The notes beneath the pieces were generated by a model that was not told the DNA's origin, ran no database searches, and was given only the letters and a program-made list of their open reading frames with translations. Positions 45,014-56,118 of a stretch of DNA of 64,000 bases are shown in pieces. The position numbers were made by a program, and so were the translations under genes. The stretch is from Anodontia alba (Eukaryota; Mollusca; Bivalvia; Lucinida; Lucinidae), in the NCBI GenBank assembly GCA_964016985.1, contig OZ024828.1, positions 4,179,701 through 4,243,700 of the forward strand, read 5' to 3'. Numbering within the stretch: position 1 is the first letter of the stretch; each line of letters starts with the position of its first letter.

Positions 45014-47352
45014 TAAACTAGAGCTGGTGTTTGTAAAACACTATGCCCCCAACTGCCTGACTCTAACACTGCTTGACTCTTACACTGCTTGCCCATGACA
45101 GTAACAACAGTACAATTATATGAGATTTCAATGTTATTTTATCAAAGGGAAATAACTCTAAAATAGGAGATAATTGGGATAAGAAAAAAATACAGGTCAC
45201 CTATTTTTTCATGAGGAATCAAAATATGAAATTTCAAAACATTAGCTTACATGGTTCTAAACTTACGCTATAAACAACAAAGCAATGACATTAAATGGCC
45301 AGAAATTGCAAAAGGCCACAACTCCAACATTTCATTTAATTGGTTCAAAATTTAATCAGGTGATTTCCTCCTCAATCCCAATCAGTATACCAAATATCAT
45401 GGCTCTGGCTTAAATACTTTGAGATATCTTGCTGACAAGGTCAAAATACCTTAAACTACAAAGGGCCATAACTACGCCAATTTTTCATGGAATTCCCTAA
45501 AAAACAAATCAGGTAATCTCCACATCCACAATGAGCATATAATAACTCAAGACTTAAGTACTTTTCGAGACATCTTGCTGACAAGGTCAGAATGCGCAGA
45601 ACTGCAATGGGCCGTAACTTTATCAATATTTTCATGGAATTCTCTCAAAATATAATCAAGTAATTTACACATCATTCCCACTCACTATATCGAATTTCAA
45701 GAACCCAGCTTAATACTTTTCAAGATATCTTGCTCACAAGATTTAATTCTGATTTTTTTCAAAGGGGCATAACTCTAAACAAACATGCTAACCAGCAAAA
45801 AAATACAGGTTAGCTATTTTTTTTCATTGGGAACCCAAACATTAAAATTTCAAAACCCTAGCATGTAGGGCTTTTAAGATATGGCATGCACAAAAAAGCT
45901 TGATGAATGGACAAACAGACAGATGGACAAATGAAGGCAAAATAATATGCCCCATCAATTTCATTCGAAACTGGGGGCATAATCAGGTCATCTACTCATC
46001 GCTACCAATCTATTCATCAAGTGTCAAGGCCCTAGCTTCAACAGTTTTTTAGTTATTTTGCTGACAAGGGTAACATGCCCAAACTTACAAAGGGCCATTA
46101 CTTACGAAATATATTTCAGAATTTACAAAAAAGTTAATCAGGTCATCTACTCATCATTACCAAACAATTCACCAAGTTTCAAGTCTCTAGCTCTAACAGT
46201 TTTTGAGATATTTTGCAGACAAGATAAAAATGCCCAAAATAACAAAGGGCCATAACTCAAGTATTTTTTTCAAAATTTTTATTCAAAAGTTCATCAGATT
46301 GTCTACTCATCATTACAAATCCATTCACCACATTCTATGGTTCTAGCTCTAACAGTTTTTGAGATATTTTGCTGACAAGGTAAACATGCCCAAAATCACA
46401 AAGGGCCATAACTCAAGAAGTATTTTTCAAAATTTCTTCAAAAGTTGATCAGGTTGGCTACTCATCACTACTAGTCTATGCATCAAGTTTCAAGGCTCTA
46501 GCTCCAATTTTTTTTTTTGAGATATTTTGCTGACAAGGTAAAAATGCCCCAAATTACAAAGGCCTATAACTCATGAAGTATTTTTTTTAGAATTTCTTCA
46601 AAAGTTAATCAGGTCATCTACTCATCACTACAAATCCATTTACTTTTTTCAAGGCTCTAGCTCTAACAGTTTTTGAGATATTTTGCTGACAAGGTAAAAA
46701 TGCCCCAAATTACAAAGGGGCATAACTCAAGAAGCATATTTCAAAATTTCTTCAAAAGTTAATCAGGTTGTCAACTCGTCACTACCAGTCTATTCATCAA
46801 GTTTCAAGGCTCTAGCTTCAATATTTTTTTAGATATTTTGCTGACAAGTTAACAATGCCAAAAATTACAAAGGGCCATAACTCATGAAGTATTTTTCAGA
46901 ATTTCTTCAAAAGTTAATCAGGTCATCTACTCATCACTACAAATCCATTTACTAAGCTTTAAGGTTCTAGCTCTAAAAGTTTTTTAGGCATTTTGCTGAC
47001 AAGGTAAAAATGCCCAAAATTACAAAGGGCCATAACTCAAGAACTATTTTTCAAAATTTCTTCAAAAGTTAATCAGGTTGTCTACTCAACACTACCACTC
47101 AACATCAAGTTTCAAGGCTCTAGTTCCAATGTTTTTTGAGATATTCTGCTGACAAGGTAAAATTACCCAAAATTACAAAGGGCCATAACTCATGAAGTAT
47201 TTTTCAGAATTTCTTCAAAAGTTAATCAGGCCTAAATGAAATATATGTGTGGTTCCTGTTTCATCACCAAAAAAATTAGGGTAGGTAGGTAGGCCTTAAC
47301 ATTAAATTCAGACATAACATTAAAACGGCGTAAAATATGCTACTGAATATAG

Positions 47353-47642
47353 TTTGTTTGTGTTGAGGTTTTACGGCCCAGTCAACCCAATGGGTCACGT
47401 CGAGCGCAGTCAGTTTACCTAACCACACGTTTACTGTCTAAGCGGTTAACCAGTATCGTGCACATTCTTTCGCCATATACTGACAACTGCCCTTCTTGAA
47501 TCAGCGGAAGGGAGAGAATGACCGTAGAAATATTTCATGATCAATCTCCACGAAAATGTTGCCGACCTCGGCGGGGGTTGAACCCGCGACCTTCTGGTCT
47601 CCAGTCGGAAGGCGCATCCAACTGAGCCACCAAGGCCTGCCA
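47353..47642 (-). mobile_element. SINE-1 copy with 12-bp TSD
   Basis: Flanked by 'tactgaatatag' (47341-47352 and 47643-47654). Head and body as in the 19704 copy, with a short deletion in the body. The minus-strand ORF at 47446-47673 is a reading of the SINE. Confidence 0.9.
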
Positions 47643-47724
47643 TACTGAATATAGTGACTCTGTAAGAAATCAATATTTGAAAAACATTGATGAGGATTTA
47701 AATTGTAAATTTCACATGTACCTG

Positions 47725-48709
47725 TTAGTCTTTTTTTGGTGGAAACTGTCTGCCCTTGACTAATAGGATCTCAAAGGCATTTATGGCTTTGTCATGAGCT
47801 TCTACAGCTAATTTCTCCATTCTCGCCAATTTGATTTTTTTTTTTGTGCCATTTTCTTTAACTTTGAGCCAAATTTTGGCCAGTTTTCGCCAAAGAATTA
47901 TCTTGTCAGGAAAAGGGTGTTCCTATAATTGCAGCAGTAGATCCATGAATCAGTATAGTGTGAAATATGTGGGGGACCTGAAATAAATTTTCACACTGAT
48001 TTTTAAAACGTCTGTTGTAATTAATTAATTACAATGTCATGAAATAATAATAAGTCTTGGTTTTGCATATTGAATATTGAAGACACAAAAATAGAACACT
48101 TTACATGGAAACGAAAGTTCTGAAAAGTGTTGTATAAGCCAATAAATATAATGTTATTGATGTATTATACTGTAAGAGAATATTAAACGTAACATAATAT
48201 TCATTTGTACCCTGATAAATGCGGGATAAGTTTCTCTCACTGCAGGTTTTACTGTTTTATGGGAACTAACTGCAACTGACTTAAAAGGGAGTTAACTGCT
48301 ATTGCTTTACGAGTCGGGTCTAAGCGAAATGGAATGGGGAACAGCATTTTTATGAATCACGTCAATTTAAAAAGAGAGGGCATGCTTATACAATAAGCGG
48401 TTAACCAGTACACTGAACACCCTTCCACAAGAAACTCTTAACTGCCAATCTTCAAGCAGTGGAAGAAGCGAATGACCGTAGCAAATACATGTGTTTCATG
48501 ATAAATCGCTACAATATATGGGGATCGAATGCGCCATCCGGACCATCCAAGACAAATGTGTCCGCCTCCAAGGAATTGTGTTTTTTTTTGTTTGTTTTTT
48601 TTCGGGACAAAGTTCGTTGATGTCAAAATAAAAGGCTCATCAGAAGGTACCGAAACATGCTTAATTAAAGTCGGCACTGTTAAGGTGTACTTACCGCTTT
48701 AATAAGCAT
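47725..48709 (-). CDS. small two-exon gene, 70 codons, unknown function
   Basis: Exon 1 is 48709-48695: ATG CTT ATT AAA GCG, then donor GTAAGTAC. Exon 2 is 47922-47725, after acceptor 'tgcaattatag', ending in TAA (47725-47727). Both boundaries are phase 0. An in-frame TAA five codons upstream (TAA TTG GTT CGG ATT ATG) fixes the start. The protein starts 'MLIKAEHPFPDKIILWRKLA', is rich in Lys/Ala, contains 'KLARMEKLAVEAHDKAINAF' and ends 'GRQFPPKKD'; it looks helical and basic with no signal peptide or membrane segment. The 772-bp intron holds an old SINE fragment. A SINE-2 lies just upstream and GC-richer DNA beyond it could be its promoter. I do not recognise the family. Confidence 0.6.
48380..48560 (-). 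repeat. old SINE-1 fragment in intron
   Basis: 'aagcggttaaccagtacact', 'gaagcgaatgaccgtagcaa' and 'catgataaatcgctac' follow the SINE-1 body at low identity. The head is mostly lost. Confidence 0.6.
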
Positions 48710-48819
48710 AATCCGAACCAATTAATGACAATAATTATTTCCCGTGTAATCAATTTGTTTTCCGTCTTTGTGTTTGACATACTGTTCCACGTGATTACAT
48801 TCTGGGTAAATTTCCGTGA

Positions 48820-49114
48820 TTTTGATTGATTGAGTTGGGGTTTAACGACATGTCAACCCTTGTGGGTCATTTTGTGTCGTCTCCCAGAGAAAGGGAGAAA
48901 ATAGACAGAAGAGATAGCAGAAGAGATGAAAGGGAGGGACAGGGAAGAAAGAGAAACAGGAATGAAAGTGAAGAAACAGAAGAAATAAAAACATCACCTC
49001 CCTACCCTTACCTGCTACAAGGATAGCAGGCCTTGCCCAACTATAAGCCAATATCAGCTGGACGCCCCGGGTGACAAAAGATACATGACACCTTCGCACC
49101 ACCCAACCACCCAC
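48820..49114 (-). mobile_element. SINE-2 copy with 13-bp TSD
   Basis: Flanked by 'taaatttccgtga' (48807-48819 and 49115-49127). The end read here as 'gttggggtttaacgacatgt' + 'caacccttgtgggtcat' resembles the SINE-1 tail, while the body ('aaagggagaaaatagacaga', 'ctacaaggatagcaggcctt') differs. The second copy is at 60415-60679. ORFs on both strands here are readings of the SINE. Confidence 0.85.
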
Positions 49115-49127
49115 TAAATTTCCGTGA

Positions 49128-49460
49128 CGTAGGAGATGCGACTGACATTAATTCCTGATTGGCAGTTTCAGCAGAGCATCATGAATATTGAGGACAAAAG
49201 GCGTGGAAAGTGGGGCGGAGCAACTGTCAAACTGCCCATCACGGCACGTTATATCGCTTTCATCAAATTCAGGTTAATTTTACCATTTTCTGACGGATAA
49301 TTGACTTGTTAATTGGCCATTTATACAATCAAGGAAGGTGCAATAGACACGCGTGACAATTATATGGCTCAGTAGCGGGTAATTCAGGCGATATATTTTT
49401 TTCGCCACTTGTTTTCACCAATTTATGAATTTTTGTGTCAAATTTTATTTTTCTGCGCAA
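49128..49460. promoter_or_regulatory. candidate bidirectional promoter region
   Basis: GC-richer than its surroundings, it lies between the minus-strand start at 48709 and the plus-strand ATG at 49461. It contains an inverted CCAAT ('tgattggcag', about 49157) and a GC-box-like 'gtggggcggagc' (about 49209). No TATA box is obvious. The assignment rests on position and composition. Confidence 0.4.
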
Positions 49461-49548
49461 ATGGCGACAATGGCGATCGGTAACACGAACCCGGAGTGTT
49501 TCTCATCACATGACTTAAAAATGGCACCGGCGATGGAAAACTCATTGA
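49461..49548 (+). CDS. candidate first exon, truncated by HINE-like DNA
   Basis: An ATG in 'gcgcaaATGGCG' opens a frame starting 'MATMAIGNTNPECFSSHDLK' and continuing 'MAPAMENSL'. The codons are unlike the surrounding repeats. After about 29 codons the sequence becomes a family A monomer (from 49549) and the frame stops at 49563-49565. No donor site precedes the break, so the exon looks cut by the repeat. It diverges from the small gene at 47725-48709. Protein unknown; it might also be 5' untranslated sequence. Confidence 0.35.
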
Positions 49549-50369
49549 ATTTCTTCAAAAGTTAATCAGGTCATCTACCCATCACTACAAATCCATTTAC
49601 TAAGTTTCAAGGCTCAAGCTCTAACAGTTTTTTAGATATTTTGCTGACAAGGTAAAAATGCCAAAAATTACATAGGGCCATAACTCAAGAAGTATTTTTC
49701 AAAATTTCTTCAAAAGTTAATCAGGTTGTCTACTCATCACTACCAGTCTATTCATCAAGTTTCAAGGCTCTACTTTCCATGGTTTTTGTGATATTTTGCT
49801 GACAAGGTAAAAATGCTCCAAATTACAAAGGGCCAGAACTCATTAAGTATTTTTCAGAATGTCTTCAAAAGTTAATCAGGTCATCTACTCATCACTACAA
49901 ATCCATTTACTAAGTTTCAGGCTCTAGCTCTAACAGTTTTTGAGATATTTTGCTGACAAGGTAAAAATGCCAAAAATTACAAAGGGGCATAACTCAAGAA
50001 ACATTTTTCAAATTTTCTACAAAAGTTAATCAGGTTGTCTACTCATCACTACCAGTCTATTCATCAAGTTTCAAGGCTCTAGCTCCAATAGTTTTTGAGA
50101 TACTTTGCTGACAAGATTGCATCCATATTTTTTCAAAGGGCCATAACTCAGAAAAGGGGCATAATCCTGTCAAGAAAAAAAACATGTGTCAGCTATTTTT
50201 TCATGAGGAATCCATATAAGAAATTTCAAAACCTTAGCATTCACTGTTCTCAAGTTATGCTATCCATCAAAAAGTGTGACAAACGGACAGACGGAAGGTT
50301 GGATGGATGGACGAACAACCCAGAAGCAATATGCCCCTCCAACTTCTTTGAAGTTGGGGGCATAATAAA

Positions 50370-50962
50370 GCCCATTCTTCCAATACTGAGGCACATTTTT
50401 TGGATTTGAATCTATGTATATCTAATGGTACAGTTTCCACCAAAATTCATAATATATTGGACAATTTTGATAAACGTCAATTTTCCTTTTCTGGATGGCA
50501 ATGTATGGGGTATACATATATCAACTTATTAGATTTGCCAGAGCTTCTTCAAAGCTTAGTGACTTTAACTGCCATAATAAAGCCCTTACTGCCAAACTTC
50601 TTAGGCAGGGCTATTGTTATTTTAAACTTGGTAAGGCATTTTCGAAACTGTATTGCACACAGTGCCTTGGTAGAAAAATATAACGTTGGTCTGAAAACAC
50701 TTCTGCAATAAGGTACATCTGAATCAGAATTTTACGGTGACTTAGCGTACAGATTTAGAAAAATCTAACTTTTCGTAGGAAAATCTAACTTTTCGGAGCA
50801 ATTCAGAAAACTAATTATCCGTTATAAAAGAATTGGCTATAGCCTGGATATTATGCGGCAGACTGCATGTCTAGTTATCAACACAATCATTGTTGATGGC
50901 TATGCTATACTCTTTAATTGCACAACAGCAGTTCGGGCATCAGACTCAATGAAGGCCTCTTC
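50370..50962 (+). pseudogene. retroelement reverse transcriptase C-terminal remnant
   Basis: It reads with two or more frameshifts: 'SNTEAHFLDLNLCISNG' (about 50371), 'YGVYIYQLIRFARASSKLSD' (about 50500), 'ALTAKLLRQGYCYFKLGKAF', 'ALVEKYNVGLKTLLQ' then 'FYGDLAYRFRKI' and 'FSEQFRKLIIRYKRIGYSLD'. The string 'FLDL.L...NG...GVYISQLIRFAR' is a familiar C-terminal segment of a reverse transcriptase family common in molluscs and fish; I cannot say whether it is LINE- or Penelope-like. A SINE-1 follows at 50963 and the reading may continue past it to about 51400. Confidence 0.7.
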
Positions 50963-51297
50963 CTTTGTTTGTGTTTGTGCATGAAATGGCAAAGTTTGTG
51001 TTGAGGTTTTACGGCCCAGTCAATCCAATGGGGTCATGTCGAGCACGGTCAGTTTACCTAACCACACGTTTACTGGGCAGGCTTAGTCCTCTAAGCGGTT
51101 AACCAGTATTGTGCACATTCTTTGGCCAGAAACTGACAACTGCCCTTCCTGAATCAGCGGAAGGGAGAGAATGACTGTAGAAAATATTTCATGATCAATC
51201 TCCACGAAAGAATGTTGCCGACCTTGGCGGCGGGGGTTGAACCCGGGACCTCCTGGTCTCCAGTCGGACAGCGCATCCAACTGAGCCACCGAGGCCA
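50963..51297 (-). mobile_element. SINE-1 copy with 11-bp TSD
   Basis: Flanked by 'aaggcctcttc' (50952-50962 and 51298-51308). It carries the tail extension 'gtgcatgaaatggcaaag', as at 24451. It inserted into the reverse transcriptase remnant. Confidence 0.9.
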
Positions 51298-51458
51298 AAG
51301 GCCTCTTCGTAAAACTTTAACCAGTGGGCTAGGTCTTGAGGATATGTCTTTGGCTTGACCCGCCCTGGTTAAACTATGGGTTTTCGTTTACTCTGGCATA
51401 CAGTAGAATTAGCCACGAGTACTTGTCTTTGTTTATCATAGAGATTAATTAGGTTTTT

Positions 51459-51481
51459 TTATGCCCCCAACTTCAAAGAAT

Positions 51482-51516
<35 letters not shown>

Positions 51517-54307
51517 TATTGCTTCTAGGTTGTTCGTCTGTCTGTCCATCATGCTTTTTGAGGCATAGCACAACTTTAGAACCGTGTATGCTACATTTTT
51601 TAATTTTCTTATATGGATTCCTCATGAAAAAATAGCTGACATGTATTTTTTTCTTGACAGGATTTTGCCCCTTTTCTGAGTTATGGCCCTTTGAAACAAA
51701 TATGGGCGCAATCTTGTCAGGAAAATATCTCAAAAAGTATTGAAGCTAGAGCCTTGAAACTTGATGAATAGACTGGTAGTGATGAGAAGACAACCTGATT
51801 AACTTTTGAAGAAATTTTGAAAAATACTTCTTGAGTTATGGCCCTTTGTAATTTTTGGCATTTTTACCTTGTCAGCAAAATGTCTCAAAAACTGTTTGAG
51901 CTAGAACCTTGAAACTTAGTAAATGGATTTGTAGTGATGAGTAGATGACCTGGTAAACTTTTGAAGAAATTCTGAAAAATACTTCATGAGTTATGGCCCT
52001 TTGAATTTTTTGGGCATTTTTACCTTGTCAGCAAAATATCTCAAAAACCGTTGGAGCTAGAGGCTTGGAACTTGATAAATAGACTGGTAGTGATGAGTAG
52101 ACATCTGATTAACTTTTGAAGAAATTTTGAAAAATACTTCTTGAGTTATGGCCCTTTATAATTTTGAGGATTTTCACCTTGTCAGCAAAATATCTCAAAA
52201 ATTGTTTGAGCTACAACCTTGAAACTTAGAAAATGGATTTGTAGTGATGAGTAGATGACCTGATTAACTTTTGAAGAAATTCTGAAAAATACATCATGAG
52301 TTATGGCCCTTTGTAATTTTGGGCATTTTTACCTTGTCAGCAAAAAATCTCAAATACTATTGAAGCTAGAGCCTTGAAGCTGGATGAATAGACTAGTAGT
52401 GATGAGTAAACAACCTGATTAACTTTTGAAGAAATTTTGAAATATACTTCTTAAGTTATGCCCCTTTGTAAATTTGGGGCATTTTTACCTTGTCAGCAAA
52501 ATATCTCAAAAACTGTTAAAGCTAGAGCCTTGAAACTTAGTAAATGAATTTGAAGTGATGAGTAGATGACCTGGTTTACTTTTGACGAAATTCTGGAAAA
52601 TACTTTATGAGTTATGGCCCTTTGTAATTTTGGGCAATTTTACCTTGTCAGCATAATATCTCAAAAACCCTTGGAGCTAGAGCCTTGAAACTTGATGAAA
52701 TAGATTGGTAGTGATGAGTAGACAACCTGATTAATTTTTGAAGAAATTTTGAAAAATATTTCCTGAGTTATGGCCTTTTATAATTTTGGGCATTTTTACC
52801 TTGTCAGCAAAATATCTCAAAAACTATTAGAGCTAGAGCCTTGAAACTTAATAAATGGATTCATAGTGATGAGTAGATGACCTGATTAACTTTTGAAGAA
52901 ATTCTGAAAAATACATCATGGTCCTTTGTAATTTTGGGCATTTTTACCTTGTCAGCAAAATATCTCAAAAAACGTTGGAGCTAGAGCCTTGAAACTTGAT
53001 GAATAGACTGGTAGTGATGAGTAGACAACCTGATTAACTTTTGAAGAAATTTTGAAAAATGCTTATTGAGTTATGGCCCTTTGTTATTTTTGACATTTTT
53101 ATCTTGTCAGCAAAATATCTCAAAAACTGTTAGAGCTAGACACTTGAAACTTGGTGAATTGACTGGTAATGATGAGTAGATGACCTGATTAACTTTTGTG
53201 TAAATTCTGAAAAATATTTTGTAAGTAATGGCCCTTTGTAAATTTGGGCAGGTTTCCCTTGTTAAAAAAATATTTAAAAACTATTGAAGCTGGAGCCTTG
53301 AAACTTGATGAATAGATTGGTAGCGATGAGTAGATGACCTGATTATGTCCCCAGTTTCGAATGAAATTGATGAGGCGTATTATTTTGCCTTTGTTTGTCC
53401 GTCCGTTTGTCAAGCTTTTTTGTGCATGCCATATCTTAAGAACCCTGCATACTAGGGTTTTGAAATTTTATATTTGGGTTCCTAATGAAAAAATTGCTGA
53501 CCTGTATTTTTTTCCTTGTCCAGCATGTTTGTTTAGAGAAATGCCCCTTTGAAAAAAATCAGAATTAAATCTTGTGAGCAAGATATCTTGAAAAGTATTT
53601 GAGCTAGGTTCTTGAAATTTGATATAGTGGTTGGGAATGATGTGTAAATTACCTGGTTATATTTTCAGAGAATTCCGTGAAAATATTGATTAAGTTACGG
53701 CCCTTTGCGGTTCTGCGCATTTTGATCTTGTCAGCAAGATGTCTCGAAAAGTACTTAAGCTAGGGTCTTGAAATAATATGTGCTGACTGGGGATGATGTG
53801 GAGATTACCTGATTTGTTTTTTAGCGAATTCCATAAAAAAACAAGGTAGTTATTGCCCTTTGTAGTTCTGGGCATTTTGACCTTGTCAGCAAGATATCTC
53901 AGAAAGTATTTAAGCCAGAGCCATGATATTTGGTATACTGATTGGGATTGAGGAGGAGACCACCTGATTAAATTTTCAACCAATTAAATGAAATGTTGGA
54001 ATTATGGCCCTTCGCAATTTCTGGCCATTTAATGTCATTGCTTTATTGTGTATAGCATAAGTTTAGAACCATGTATGCTAATGTTTTGAAATTTCATATT
54101 TTGATTCCTCATGAAAAAATAGGTGACCCGTATGTTTTTCTTATCCCAGTTATCTCCTATTTTAGAGTTATTTCCCTTTGATAAAATAACATTGAAATCT
54201 CATATATTTGTATTGTTGTTACTGTCATGGGCAAGCAGTGTTGGAGTCAAGCAGTGTTAGAGTCAGGCAGTTGGGGGCATAGTGTTTTACAAACACCAGC
54301 TCTAGTT
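51459..54307 (-). mobile_element. HINE-like family A, complete inverted copy
   Basis: On the minus strand it starts 'aactagagctggtgtttgta' (54307) and ends with the 'atgcccccaacttcaaag' hairpin (51461). The complementary subterminal motifs are at 51461-51472 and 54269-54280. About ten ~156-bp monomers (51690-53340) precede the diverged left units. A 31-base G run (51484-51514) sits in the terminal hairpin. Confidence 0.78.
51484..51514. repeat. 31-base poly-G tract
   Basis: An uninterrupted G run within the terminal hairpin of the family A element, where other copies have four or five G. Confidence 0.95.
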
Positions 54308-54334
54308 ATGTTTTCGCTTTGATGCACTGACTGT

Positions 54335-54757
54335 GTTGGGAGCCTTTATGCAAACTGAATTTTTATGTATTTCTGTATTAAGAGTAGCATCGGGAACCAG
54401 GGTGAAGTTGGCTGGCTGTAAAAGTGCTTTAAACTCCCCCTGGTGGTTTATTCTACTGACTGTTCTTAGGCAGTGGTTGTGGTGTTAGTCTTACTCTTTG
54501 TTCCTTTGTGGTTCATTCTCTGAGGTGATTTCTTTTAAGTCATGCCTTGTGCTATTTTGTTCTTGTATTTTTCAGTCCTTTTAGCATTGTGATTATCTTG
54601 CTTGGGGAAGAGAGAGCTAATCTTAGTGCTTTTCGTATGTTTGTTCGATTTGCGCTTGTTTGGTTTTGTCTGTTTCTTCTTCTTGGTGTCTGGGAAGGGC
54701 AGCAGTTTGTGACTGTGGCACTCCTTGGACTTTTCTCTCAACTTGTTGGTTTTGAAA
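54335..54757 (+). pseudogene. DIRS recombinase-region fragment
   Basis: It matches, base for base over long stretches, the minus-strand sequence at about 63095-62690: 'ttgggagcctttatgc', 'attaagagtagcatcggga', 'cttggggaagagagagctaa', 'cttggacttttctc'. Neither copy keeps an open frame through it. It stops at the foldback element at 54758. Confidence 0.65.
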
Positions 54758-55041
54758 TGGCTATCATCATGAAAACATGTCTATATAATTTTGACCCCCT
54801 TAAACCCCACTTTTATATAGTAAAACTGGGGTTTACAGGGGTATACATTATTTTTCTTATTTTTGCTCAGAAAATAGATTGTGGGTACTCGTTAGAACTG
54901 CCTCGCCGAGGCGGTTCTAACGAGTACCCACAATCTATGTTTTGAGCAGAAATATGAAAATATCAGAGTTTTTCATCTGAAAATTTTCAATTTTTGGAGG
55001 TGAAATTTTCTACGTATTTGAATAGGTTTGTTTTCGTAATG
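54758..55041. mobile_element. foldback element P, inverted copy
   Basis: Ends 'atcatgaaaacatgtctata' and 'aataggtttgttttcgtaat' are inverted. The central palindrome 'gggtactcgttagaactgcc' / 'ggcggttctaacgagtaccc' is nearly perfect (about 54885-54930). Confidence 0.75.
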
Positions 55042-55473
55042 AATGGTAAGTCATATCTGAGTAGCAGACAAATCACATAAAATGCCAAGTCTTATTTTCT
55101 CTGATGAATTACACGCACAAAAAACTAGACAAAGTGCCCAGTGGAGCATATATATCCCGACCAGAGCTACCGCCACTTTTTAAAGAGCACAAAGTATGTA
55201 GCTTTGACTCTGGAGATGGCAGTTGTATGCTCTATGTTTTAACATTGAAAGAATTCAATCACAAATAATGTGAAGCCCTTGACCTCAAAGGTCAGGAACA
55301 GTGCAGGGATTGAGCTAATTAAAAGTTTAGCCCTATACATGTAACTATTACCATAGATCAGTGACATCAATCAGTCTTTATAATATAAGCAAAAATGACA
55401 TTTGTATGAAGTCTGTTACCTTGATTTAAAAGCCTTACCCCAGCTTGGGGATGGTGCTGAGAAAAACTTTAGA

Positions 55474-55475
<2 letters not shown>

Positions 55476-55569
<94 letters not shown>
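55476..55569. repeat. (TA)n microsatellite in family L monomer
   Basis: About 94 bp of TA at the position where other monomers read 'gacctatatctaccatc', so it grew from the 'ctatat' of the monomer. ORFs across it are artefacts. Confidence 0.95.
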
Positions 55570-55571
<2 letters not shown>

Positions 55572-55820
55572 ATCATGCTTAATATCAATGAAACCAATGA
55601 AAGGATCTTCATAATACATGTATAGCTATATGAATTTTAATGAAAATTTTAACGTGTCCTGCCTACTCAATGTCCTCTACATATCGGTAAAGTATCACAA
55701 AAATATCTTAAAGAATTTTTAGAGTTATTGCCCACACAAGATATAAATAACCAAGGGTAAAAAGTGCAGAATGGAGTCGGTAAGAGTGTCATTCTTGAAT
55801 GTGATATGCCTACTCGATGT

Positions 55821-56118
55821 TTGTTTGTGTTGAGGTCTTACTGCCCACTCAATCCAGTGGGGTCATGTCGACCATGGTCAGTTTACCTAACCACACGTTT
55901 ACTGGGCAGGCTTAGTCCTCTAAGCGGTTAACCGGTATTGTGCACATTCTTTTGCCAGAAACTGACAACTGCCCTTCTTGAATCAGCGGAAGGGAAAGAA
56001 TGACCGTAGAAAATATTTCACGATCGAAAGAATGTTGCCGACCACAGTGGGGGTTGAACCCACGACCTCCTGGTCTCCAGTCGGACGGCGCATCCAACTG
56101 AGCCACCGAGGCCGGCGA
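55821..56118 (-). mobile_element. SINE-1 copy with 12-bp TSD
   Basis: Flanked by 'cctactcgatgt' (55809-55820) and 'cctactcaatgt' (56119-56130), one mismatch. Head and body as in the 19704 copy. Confidence 0.9.

Larger units (their letters stand above)
45014..50367 (+). mobile_element. HINE-like family A, split by 2.3-kb segment
   Basis: The 5' half (45014-47228) begins 'aaactagagctggtgtttgt' and the 3' half (49549-50367) ends 'gaagttgggggcataataa'; together they make one full family A element in the same orientation. The halves overlap by 'gaatttcttcaaaagttaat'+'cagg' (47205-47228 and 49549-49572). Internal ~156-bp monomers alternate in two types. Between the halves lies single-copy-looking, gene-bearing DNA. 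Confidence 0.65.

Noticed and set aside
49128..49460. CpG island as proof of a housekeeping promoter
   Set aside because: The composition shift is modest and judged by eye; kept only as a candidate promoter region.
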